Positions 23,929-33,704 of a stretch of DNA of 64,000 bases are shown here, piece by piece. The stretch is from contig NZ_CP023699.1 in the NCBI RefSeq assembly GCF_008704495.1, positions 6,820,001-6,884,000 of the forward strand, given 5' to 3'. Under the pieces are notes generated by a model. That model did not search any database. It saw only the letters and a list, made by a program, of their open reading frames with translations, and was not told the origin of the DNA. Within the stretch, counting starts at the first letter, position 1. The number at the start of each line of letters is the position of its first letter. The stretch is from Streptomyces kanamyceticus. GTDB lineage: Bacteria; Actinomycetota; Actinomycetes; Streptomycetales; Streptomycetaceae. The translations under genes and the position numbers were made by a program.

Positions 23929-25439
23929 AGCTGGATCCACGTCGTCTTGAGCTCCGTGTACTTCTCCAGGGCGTGGATCGACTTGTCCCGCCCGTGCCCC
24001 GACTGCTTGTAGCCGCCGAACGGCACCGTCAGATCCCCCTCTTCGTAGCAGTTGACCCAGACCGTGCCCGCCCGCAGCCGCCGCGCCACCGTGTGCGCGG
24101 TCGACAGGTCCGAGGTCCACAGACCCGCCGCGAGCCCGTACTCGGTGTCGTTGGCGAGCGCCACCGCCTCGTCCAGGGTGTCGAAGGTGAGCACGGAGAG
24201 GACCGGGCCGAAGATCTCCTCGCGGGCCAGGGCCATGTCGGGGGTGACCCGGTCCAGGACGGTGGGGTCGAAGTAGGCGCCACCGGGGACGACGTGGCGC
24301 GGTGAGCCGCCCGCCCGCAGCCGCGCCCCCGCGTCGGCGCCCCTGCGTACGTGGTCCTGGACGGCCGCGACCCGGGCCGCCCCGGCGAGCGCGCCCATCT
24401 CGGTCGCGGGGTCGAGCGGATCGCCGACCCGCAGCGTCCCGGCCCGCGCGACGACCGCGTCCGTCACCTCGTCGGCCACCGACGCGTGCACGAGGAGCCG
24501 CGAGGGAGCCGTGCACATCTCGCCCTGGTTGAAGAAGATGCCCCAGGCGGCGGTGGCCGCCGCGGTCGCCAGGTCGGGGGCGTCGGGCAGCACGATGTTC
24601 GGTGACTTGCCGCCGAGTTCGAGCCAGACCCGCTTGAGGTTGGAGTCGGCGGCGTAGCGCAGGAAGTGCCTGCCGACGGCCGTGGACCCGGTGAAGGCGA
24701 TGACGTCCACGTCCGGGTGTGTGCCGAGCGCGCGGCCCGCGGTCGGCCCGCCGCCCGCGACGACGTTCAGGACGCCGGGCGGCAGCCCCGCCTCGTCGGC
24801 GATCCGGCCGAGCGAGAGCGCGGAGAGGGGCGTGAGTTCGGAGGGCTTGAGGACGACGGCACAGCCCGCGGCGAGCGCGGGCGCGACCTTCCACGCGGCG
24901 AGCGTGAGCGGGAAGTTCCACGGCACCACCGCGCCCACCACACCGGACGGCTCCCGGGTGACGAGGGCGAGCGCGCCGGGTCCGGTGTGCGGGGACTCGT
25001 CGGTGAGCTTGTCGGCGAGCTGGCCGTACCAGCGGAACGTGCCCGCCAGGGCGCGCAGTTCGACCCCGTAGGACTCGGTGATCGGTTTGCCGTTCTCCAG
25101 GGTGACGGTGAGGGCGAGTTCGGAGCGGTGCTCCTCGACGAGATCGGCGATCCGCAGCAGCACGCGGCCGCGCTCCACGGGGGACATGCGCGGCCAGGGC
25201 CCGCTGTCGAAGGCGCGGCGGGCGGCGGCGACCGCCAGGTCCACCTCCTTCTCGCCGCCGTCGGCGACGAGCGCGACGACGCGGCCGTCGCGCGGCGAGA
25301 CGACGGGGAACGCGCTGCCCGAGCCGTCCGCGTCCGCACCCGCGACGCGGTGCCGGGTGGGCAGGCGGGGGATGAGGGCGTCGGCCTCGCCGAGCCAGTC
25401 CTGGTGGCCGCGGGCGGCCGGGGCTTCGTCGTGCGGCAT
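23925..25439 (-). CDS. Aldehyde dehydrogenase (PuuC/phenylacetaldehyde-dehydrogenase-like)
   Basis: A 504-residue NAD(P)-dependent dehydrogenase. It shows VVPWNFPL (residues 172-179), the cofactor loop FTGSTAVG (249-256), general base E274 in ELGGKSP and catalytic C309 in NQGEMCTAPSR, then EEIFGPVLSV. It oxidises an aldehyde to its acid; coupling to the PuuD-like hydrolase suggests the aldehyde derives from a glutamylated amine. ATG 25439 has GGAGG at 6 bases, and operator D is 28 bases further upstream. Confidence 0.9.
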   Translation of the reverse strand: MPHDEAPAARGHQDWLGEADALIPRLPTRHRVAGADADGSGSAFPVVSPRDGRVVALVADGGEKEVDLAVAAARRAFDSGPWPRMSPVERGRVLLRIADLVEEHRSELALTVTLENGKPITESYGVELRALAGTFRWYGQLADKLTDESPHTGPGALALVTREPSGVVGAVVPWNFPLTLAAWKVAPALAAGCAVVLKPSELTPLSALSLGRIADEAGLPPGVLNVVAGGGPTAGRALGTHPDVDVIAFTGSTAVGRHFLRYAADSNLKRVWLELGGKSPNIVLPDAPDLATAAATAAWGIFFNQGEMCTAPSRLLVHASVADEVTDAVVARAGTLRVGDPLDPATEMGALAGAARVAAVQDHVRRGADAGARLRAGGSPRHVVPGGAYFDPTVLDRVTPDMALAREEIFGPVLSVLTFDTLDEAVALANDTEYGLAAGLWTSDLSTAHTVARRLRAGTVWVNCYEEGDLTVPFGGYKQSGHGRDKSIHALEKYTELKTTWIQL

Positions 25440-25466
25440 GGCTGCCTCCCGGGAGGGGTTCGGCAT

Positions 25467-25486
25467 ATCGTTTGAATTCAAACGGT
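25467..25486. promoter_or_regulatory. Operator D (ALDH/PuuD-like unit)
   Basis: ATCGTTTGA-AT-TCAAACGGT matches the 9-2-9 consensus with one mismatch, 28 bases before the minus-strand ALDH start. Confidence 0.82.
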
Positions 25487-25542
25487 ATCCCAACGGGCCG
25501 GTGCCTACGAGGGGTTGACCCCGCGGTCCCGTCGCTCCTAAT

Positions 25543-25562
25543 GTTGTTTGGGTTCAAACGAA
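25543..25562. promoter_or_regulatory. Operator E (hpaE-like unit)
   Basis: GTTGTTTGG-GT-TCAAACGAA keeps the right half-site almost intact and 6 of 9 positions on the left. It ends 12 bases before the ATG at 25575, so a bound regulator would block initiation. Confidence 0.72.
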
Positions 25563-25574
25563 CTGGAGGTCGCG

Positions 25575-27155
25575 ATGGCTCCCCCCGAGCTTCCGGACAC
25601 GGACACGGACACGGCGACCGTCGCCGGTGTCCCCGTCGACACCCGGCACTGGATCGGCGGCACGCGCGTCGCCTCGGTCAGGGCCGCCACCGATGCCGAT
25701 GCCGCAGCCTTCCCCACCGCCACCGCCACCGCCACCGCCACCGCCACCCCCACCGCCACCTTCACCGACCACTCGCCCATCGACGGCGCCCCGCTCGCCG
25801 AGATAGCGCGCGGCGGCCCCGGCGAGGCACGAGCCGCCGTGGCCGCCGCCCTCGACGCGTTCCCCGGCTGGGCCGCGACGCCCCCCGCCGAGCGTGCCGG
25901 GCTGCTGCACGCCGTCGCCGACGGGGTCGAGGCCCGCGCCGATGAACTCGCCCGCGTCGAGACCGCCGACAACGGCGCCCTGCTCCGCTCGCACCGCCGC
26001 GGCGTGATGCCCCGCGTCGCCCACAACCTGCGCTACTTCGCCGACCGCCTCCTCGCCCTCGGCCACGACGACTTCGACACGCGCGGGCACACGAACCACG
26101 TCAGCTGGGACCCGGCGGGCCCCGCCGTCCTCATCACGCCGTGGAACGCCCCGCTGATGCTGGCCAGTTGGAAGATCGCCCCGGCGCTCGCCGCGGGCGA
26201 CACCGTGATCCTCAAGCCCGCCGAGTGGACCCCGCTGACCGCCTCGCTCTTCGCGGACATCACGCGCGACGCGGGCCTGCCGCCCGGCGTCTTCAACGTC
26301 GTGCAGGGGTACGGCCCCGAGGTCGGTGCCCCGCTCGTCGCCGACCCCGGCGTACGCCGCGTCAGCTTCACCGGATCCGTGCCCACCGCGCGCCGCATCG
26401 CCGCGGCCGCCGCCGAGAACCTCGTGCCGTGCAGCTTCGAACTGGGCGGCAAGTCACCGCTGTTGGTCTTCGCCGACGCCGACCTGGAGCTCGCGGCGGA
26501 CCTCGCCGTCGAGCAGTACGACAACGCGGGCCAGGTCTGCCTCGCGGCCACCCGCATCCTCGTCGAGGAACCGGTGCGCGACGCCTTCCTCGGGCATGTC
26601 CTGGACCGCGTAAGGGAGTTGCGGCAGGGGGACCCGCGCGATGAGGCCACCCGCATCGGGCCCAACATCCACCCCCGGCACATCGAGCGCGTCGACGGGT
26701 TCGTGCGCCGCGCCCTCGAAGCGGGCGCCAAGGCCGTGACCGGCGGCGGCCCCAACACCGAACTCGGCGGCACCTACTACCTGCCCACCCTCCTCACCGA
26801 CGTCGCCCAGGACTCCGAGATCGTCCAGGAGGAGGTCTTCGGTCCCGTCCTGACCCTCCAGACCTTCCCCGACGGCGACGAGGACGAGGCCGTACGCCTG
26901 GCCAACGGCACCCGCTTCGGCCTCGCCGCCACCCTCGCCACCGGCGACCCCGCCCGCGCCGACCGGATCGCCGCGCGGCTCGTCGCGGGCACGGTCTGGG
27001 TCAACTGCTTCTTCGTACGCGACCTCTCCGCACCCTTCGGCGGCTCGCGCCAGTCAGGCGTGGGGCGCGAGGGCGGCGACTGGTCCTTCGACTTCTACTG
27101 CGACCTGAAGAACACCGTGACCGCGCCGGGGAGCCGGGAGGCCCGCCATGGGTGA
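25575..27155 (+). CDS. hpaE: HpaE-like 5-carboxymethyl-2-hydroxymuconate semialdehyde dehydrogenase
   Basis: A 526-residue aldehyde dehydrogenase from ATG 25575 (GGAGG at 6 bases). It contains ITPWNAPL, VSFTGSVPTARR, ELGGKSPLLVF, catalytic cysteine in NAGQVCLAATR and EEVFGPVLTL. The C-terminal VRDLSAPFGGSRQSGVGREG with DWSFDFYCDLK is typical of the HpaE group, which oxidises the ring-cleavage semialdehyde in the homoprotocatechuate pathway. Residues about 47-63 are an alternating Thr-Ala stretch from a 6-bp repeat, absent from relatives I know. The stop overlaps the HpaD-like start by 8 bases. Confidence 0.87.
   Translation: MAPPELPDTDTDTATVAGVPVDTRHWIGGTRVASVRAATDADAAAFPTATATATATATPTATFTDHSPIDGAPLAEIARGGPGEARAAVAAALDAFPGWAATPPAERAGLLHAVADGVEARADELARVETADNGALLRSHRRGVMPRVAHNLRYFADRLLALGHDDFDTRGHTNHVSWDPAGPAVLITPWNAPLMLASWKIAPALAAGDTVILKPAEWTPLTASLFADITRDAGLPPGVFNVVQGYGPEVGAPLVADPGVRRVSFTGSVPTARRIAAAAAENLVPCSFELGGKSPLLVFADADLELAADLAVEQYDNAGQVCLAATRILVEEPVRDAFLGHVLDRVRELRQGDPRDEATRIGPNIHPRHIERVDGFVRRALEAGAKAVTGGGPNTELGGTYYLPTLLTDVAQDSEIVQEEVFGPVLTLQTFPDGDEDEAVRLANGTRFGLAATLATGDPARADRIAARLVAGTVWVNCFFVRDLSAPFGGSRQSGVGREGGDWSFDFYCDLKNTVTAPGSREARHG
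25714..25762. repeat. Hexamer repeat inside hpaE-like gene
   Basis: CACCGC is repeated about eight times with one variant unit. It encodes alternating Thr-Ala near the N-terminus, ahead of the conserved FTDHSPIDG. The frame is preserved by the 6-base period. Confidence 0.88.
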
Positions 27156-28068
27156 AATCGTCGGGGCGGGCCTCCTCGCCCACGTGCCGACCATCGTGCT
27201 GCCCGAGCGGACCCGCAAGGAACTCAACGAGGGCCGCGAGATCAGCCTCGTCCCCGGCCTGCGCAGGCTGCGCGCCGAGGTCTTCGAGGAGCTCGACTAC
27301 GACACCGTGGTCGTCCTCGACTCGCACTGGGCCACCACCGTCGAATTCGTGGTCACCTCGCATCGGAGCCGCGCCGGACTCTTCACCTCCGAGGAGCTGC
27401 CGCGCGGCATGTGCCGGATGCCGTACGACTACCCGGGCGATCCCGAACTCGCCCACAGCATCGCCGAGTTCGCCGACCGGCACGGCACCTGGATCACCCC
27501 GATCGAGGATCCCTTCCTGCCCGTGTACTACGCCACCATCAATCTGTGGAAGTACCTGGGCGACGGCCTCCCCGACAAGAAGTGGATCTCGATCGGGGTC
27601 TGTCAGACCGGCGATGTGGAGGACCACCTGCGGCTCGGCCGCGCGCTCGCCGACGGTGTCGCGGCCCTGCCGGGACGCAGGGTCCTCCTCATCGCGTCCG
27701 GCGCCCTGTCCCACACGTTCTGGCCGCTGCGCGAGCTGCGCGCCCACGAGTCGAGCGACCCCTCCCACATCCGCACCCCCGAGGCGCGCGCCGCCGACGA
27801 ACGCCGCATCGACTGGTTCGAGCGCGGCGACCACGCCCAAGTCCTCGCCACCATGCCGGAGTTCCTCACCCACAAGCCCGAAGCGCGCTTCGGCCACTAC
27901 CTGATGATGATCGGCGCGCTCGGCGAGGACCGCTGCACCGCGCCGGGGCGCCCCTACAGCGCCTACGAGAACTCGGTCGGCACGGGCCAGATGCACCTGT
28001 GGTTCGACCGCCCCGCCGACGGCTGGACCGGCACCGCCCCCGACGACCGGAGCGAGGACGCCGCATGA
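27148..28068 (+). CDS. hpaD: HpaD-like class III extradiol dioxygenase
   Basis: A 306-residue LigB-superfamily dioxygenase that resembles E. coli 3,4-dihydroxyphenylacetate 2,3-dioxygenase along its length: AHVPTIV near the N-terminus (metal His), VVLDSHW, LFTSEELPRGMCRMPYDYPG, ASGALSH (catalytic His) and SVGTGQMHLWF at the C-terminus. It would cleave a catechol ring next to one hydroxyl using non-haem Fe(II). It overlaps the hpaE-like gene by 8 bases and the next by ATGA, so the three are one translational block. Confidence 0.87.
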   Translation: MGEIVGAGLLAHVPTIVLPERTRKELNEGREISLVPGLRRLRAEVFEELDYDTVVVLDSHWATTVEFVVTSHRSRAGLFTSEELPRGMCRMPYDYPGDPELAHSIAEFADRHGTWITPIEDPFLPVYYATINLWKYLGDGLPDKKWISIGVCQTGDVEDHLRLGRALADGVAALPGRRVLLIASGALSHTFWPLRELRAHESSDPSHIRTPEARAADERRIDWFERGDHAQVLATMPEFLTHKPEARFGHYLMMIGALGEDRCTAPGRPYSAYENSVGTGQMHLWFDRPADGWTGTAPDDRSEDAA

Positions 28069-28928
28069 CCGCCCGAGCCACCACCACCGAGTACCGCCGC
28101 GTCCTCCTTGAGGGGGCCGCCGTCCAGGTCGTGCGCGAGGGCGACGAGCTGATCGCCCCCGACGGCCGCAGGGTCAAGGCGGCCGAGGCGCACCACCTGC
28201 CGCCCGTCCGGCCGTCCAAGGTGATCGCCGTCCACCTCAACCACCGCAGCAGGGTCACGGAGTTCGGCGTCTCGCTGCCGCCCGCGCCCACCTACTTCCA
28301 CAAGCCGGTCTCCGCCCTCAACAGTCACGGCGGTGCCGTCGTGCGCCCCGAAGGCTGCAAGTACCTCAACTACGAGGGCGAGATCGCCATCGTCATCGGC
28401 CGCACCTGCCGCAACGTGGCGCCTGCGGACGCGGGTTCGTACATCGCGGGCTTCACCGTCGCCAACGACTACGGCCTGCACGACTTCCGCGACACCGACG
28501 CGGGGTCGATGCTCCGCGTCAAGGGCTCCGACACGCTCTGCCCGCTCGGCCCGGGTCTCGTCACCGGCTGGGACTTCCACGGCAAATACCTGCGGACGTA
28601 CGTCAACGGCGAACTCGTGCAGGACGGTTCGACCGACGAGATGGAGTGGGACATGCACTACCTCGTCGCCGACATCGCCCGCACCATCACCCTGGAACCG
28701 GGCGACGTCCTGCTCTCCGGGACGCCCGCGGGATCCCGCCCCGTCCGCCCCGGCGACACCGTCGAGGTCGAGGCCGAGGGCCTCGGCCGCCTCACCAACC
28801 ACATCGTCACAGGACCGACGGCCATCCGCACCGACGTCGGCGCCCAGCCCACCGAGTCCGAGGAAGTCCGCTCCACGGCCCTCGGCGGCGACTGGGAACT
28901 GAGAGGCGTCCGCGCACCGCGCCGCTAG
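28065..28928 (+). CDS. hpaG: HpaG-like fumarylacetoacetate-hydrolase-family decarboxylase/isomerase
   Basis: A 287-residue FAH-fold protein with an ATGA overlap to the dioxygenase. Metal ligands are expected in KYLNYEGEIAIVIG and NDYGLHDFRDTD; LLSGTPAGSRPVRPGD and VEVEAEGLGRLTNHI are the family C-terminal signatures. In the homoprotocatechuate pathway this family performs decarboxylation of the oxopentene-tricarboxylate and isomerisation of the product. The order hpaE, hpaD, hpaG supports that role. HpaF, HpaH and HpaI equivalents are not in the window. Confidence 0.86.
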   Translation: MTARATTTEYRRVLLEGAAVQVVREGDELIAPDGRRVKAAEAHHLPPVRPSKVIAVHLNHRSRVTEFGVSLPPAPTYFHKPVSALNSHGGAVVRPEGCKYLNYEGEIAIVIGRTCRNVAPADAGSYIAGFTVANDYGLHDFRDTDAGSMLRVKGSDTLCPLGPGLVTGWDFHGKYLRTYVNGELVQDGSTDEMEWDMHYLVADIARTITLEPGDVLLSGTPAGSRPVRPGDTVEVEAEGLGRLTNHIVTGPTAIRTDVGAQPTESEEVRSTALGGDWELRGVRAPRR

Positions 28929-28969
28929 CACGACAGGCCCCGCATTCCGTACGTCTGAAGGGAGTTCAG

Positions 28970-29161
28970 ATGGTCAAGGTCACCGTCGACATGGATGTCT
29001 GCCAGAACCACGGGCAGTGCGTCTTCGCCGCGCCGGACGTCTTCCGGCTCGACGAGGACGGTCACCTCGCGTACGTCGCGTCACCCGACGCCGCGCTGCG
29101 CGACGACGTGGAGGACGCCGCCGACGTCTGCCCGTTGCAGGCCATCCGGGTCGAGGGCTGA
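28970..29161 (+). CDS. P450-type ferredoxin with CxxHxxC motif
   Basis: A 63-residue acidic ferredoxin. C11-x2-H14-x2-C17 and the later C54-Pro give three cysteines plus a histidine where the second cysteine normally is, a pattern seen in 3Fe-4S or His-ligated ferredoxins serving actinobacterial P450s. AAGGGAG lies 6 bases upstream. It ends 3 bases before the ferredoxin reductase gene. It should pass electrons to the P450 at 16551, the only P450 in the window. Confidence 0.9.
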   Translation: MVKVTVDMDVCQNHGQCVFAAPDVFRLDEDGHLAYVASPDAALRDDVEDAADVCPLQAIRVEG

Positions 29162-29164
29162 GGC

Positions 29165-30364
29165 GTGGCGGGGGCGGGCATCGCCGTCGTCGGGGCCTCG
29201 CTCGGCGGCCTGCGCGCCGCCGAACAACTGCGCGCCGCGGGCTGGCGCGACACCATCACGCTCTTCGGGGAGGAACCTCATCTCCCGTACAACAGGCCGC
29301 CGTTGTCCAAAGAGGTTCTCGCGGGCGAGGCGCCCGCGTCCGGCACGGAACTGCGCCGCCGCCCCAGCGTCCAGGACGTCGAGTGGCGGCTCGGCACGGC
29401 CGTCGCCGCCGCCGACCTCACGGCGCGCACGCTCACACTGACCGACGGTTCTGTCCACCTGTACGAGGGTCTGGTGGCCGCGACGGGGGTGCGGCCACGC
29501 AGGCTCCCGCTACCCGGGGGTCCGCCCCGGCACGTCGTCCGCACACTGGAGGACTCGGCGGCCCTTGCCGCCGAGCTGGTGGCGGGCGCCCGGGTACTGG
29601 TGATCGGCTCCGGATTCATCGGCTGCGAGGTGGCCGCCACCGCGCGCACGGCGGGCTGCGAGGTCACGGTCGTCGCCCCGGAGTCCGAACCGATGCTCTT
29701 GGCGGTCGGCGAGGACCTCGGGCGCGCCCTGCGCCACCGCCACGAGGCACGCGGCGTGCGGTTCCGCATGGGCCACCTGGCCACCGCGCTCACGCCCCGG
29801 GGCGCGGTGCTCGACGACGGCACGGAGCTCGCCGCCGACGTGCTCGTCGAGGCGGTCGGCTCCCTGCCCAACACCGAATGGCTCGCGACGACCCCCGGAC
29901 TCGACCTCACCGACGGCATCCTCTGCGACGCCCACCTGCGCATCGGCGGCCTCTCGCACGCGGTGGCCGTCGGCGACGTCGCCCGCTTCCCGAACCCGCG
30001 CTACGGCCCCGTGCCGCGCCGCGTAGAACACTGGTCGGTCCCCGGCGACACCGCACGCCACGCGGCCCGCACCCTGCTGGCGGCCCTGACCGACACCCCG
30101 CGCGACCCGACCCCCTGCGCCCCGCTCCCCGCCTTCTGGAGCGACCAGTTCACCCTCCGCCTCCAGTCCTTCGGCCAGCCCTCGCTGGCCGACCGCACCG
30201 AACTCCTCTCGGGAGACCCCGAGTCCCCCGACGGCGACCTGCTCTACGGCTACTACGAGAACGACCGCCTGATCGGCGTGGCGGCACTGGGCAGCCCGGC
30301 GGCATCGGCAGCGGCGGCCCGCCACCGAACGGAACTGATGACGTTGCCGGAACCGGTGGTCTGA
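29165..30364 (+). CDS. NAD(P)H-dependent ferredoxin reductase
   Basis: A 399-residue FAD protein of the putidaredoxin-reductase/rubredoxin-reductase type. It has the N-terminal dinucleotide fold IAVVGASLGGLRAAEQL, PYNRPPLSKEVL, the second dinucleotide fold VLVIGSGFIGCEVAATA and the FAD ribityl-binding VAVGDVARFPNPRYG. A C-terminal dimerisation domain follows. It starts at GTG 29165, 3 bases after the ferredoxin, and completes a NAD(P)H to reductase to ferredoxin to P450 chain. A strong terminator follows. Confidence 0.91.
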   Translation: MAGAGIAVVGASLGGLRAAEQLRAAGWRDTITLFGEEPHLPYNRPPLSKEVLAGEAPASGTELRRRPSVQDVEWRLGTAVAAADLTARTLTLTDGSVHLYEGLVAATGVRPRRLPLPGGPPRHVVRTLEDSAALAAELVAGARVLVIGSGFIGCEVAATARTAGCEVTVVAPESEPMLLAVGEDLGRALRHRHEARGVRFRMGHLATALTPRGAVLDDGTELAADVLVEAVGSLPNTEWLATTPGLDLTDGILCDAHLRIGGLSHAVAVGDVARFPNPRYGPVPRRVEHWSVPGDTARHAARTLLAALTDTPRDPTPCAPLPAFWSDQFTLRLQSFGQPSLADRTELLSGDPESPDGDLLYGYYENDRLIGVAALGSPAASAAAARHRTELMTLPEPVV

Positions 30365-30422
30365 CCCCCGCGCCCCACCGGACACACGCCACCCGAAGGC
30401 ATGCCCCGGGGGAGGCATGCCG

Positions 30423-30457
30423 AAGGGGCAGCGCCTCCGCACAAGGCGCTGCCCCTT
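30423..30457. terminator. Strong bidirectional terminator
   Basis: AAGGGGCAGCGCCT (30423-30436), a 7-base loop and a perfect 14-bp complement (30444-30457). It separates the convergent ferredoxin reductase and ppdK genes and closes the catabolic cluster. Confidence 0.9.
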
Positions 30458-30527
30458 CATCGCGAACCGGAACCGCCGCCGCATCGGTACTGAGGGTCGG
30501 GGACACGGCGACGGTCCCGGGGTCTGG

Positions 30528-33287
<2,760 letters not shown>

Positions 33288-33704
33288 GGGTCTCGACTCC
33301 TCGAGAGCTCGGTGGCTGCCCTGACGGCGAGGAACATACCCAGATCCAAGGCGCCTGGGTACGTCCACTTGTGCGACATGAGGACGTAACCGGTGGTCCG
33401 CCACTAGATCGAAAGTGACGGAGCGGTAACCACATGAGGGCTGATGCATTCACTTCTTGAACGATCAACCCCCGTAGACCTGGGTATTTGCTCAAATGAG
33501 CAACTCCAACTCAGATGTGAGTTCACCTCATGAATGATCGAGCATTGGCACTCAGTGCCACCCCTTGGAGAAGTGCAGTCGACCAAGAAGCGCTCATCTG
33601 AGCGCAAGGGCTATCAGGGGTGGCGAGAATCACGCCGTTTGAAGCGGCCGAATGTCAGGATCCGGACCTCCCGCGACCACGGAGGGAGACACCGCGCGCC
33701 GCGG
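33288..33704. promoter_or_regulatory. ppdK upstream region with clustered palindromes
   Basis: This gap has visibly lower GC than its surroundings. It contains TTGCTCA-AA-TGAGCAA (33488-33503), AACTCA-GATG-TGAGTT (33508-33523), TGGCACT-C-AGTGCCA (33546-33560) and GCGCTCA-TC-TGAGCGC (33590-33605). The first and last share the core GCTCA-N2-TGAGC. No gene is seen. The sites are 200-320 bases upstream of ppdK, so either the leader is long or they serve an unseen transcript. Confidence 0.65.

Noticed and set aside
23164..25557. Single 797-codon protein across the C26 hydrolase and ALDH region
   Set aside because: The upstream two-thirds is antiframe to the ALDH; the real hydrolase starts at GTG 23928 overlapping the ALDH stop.
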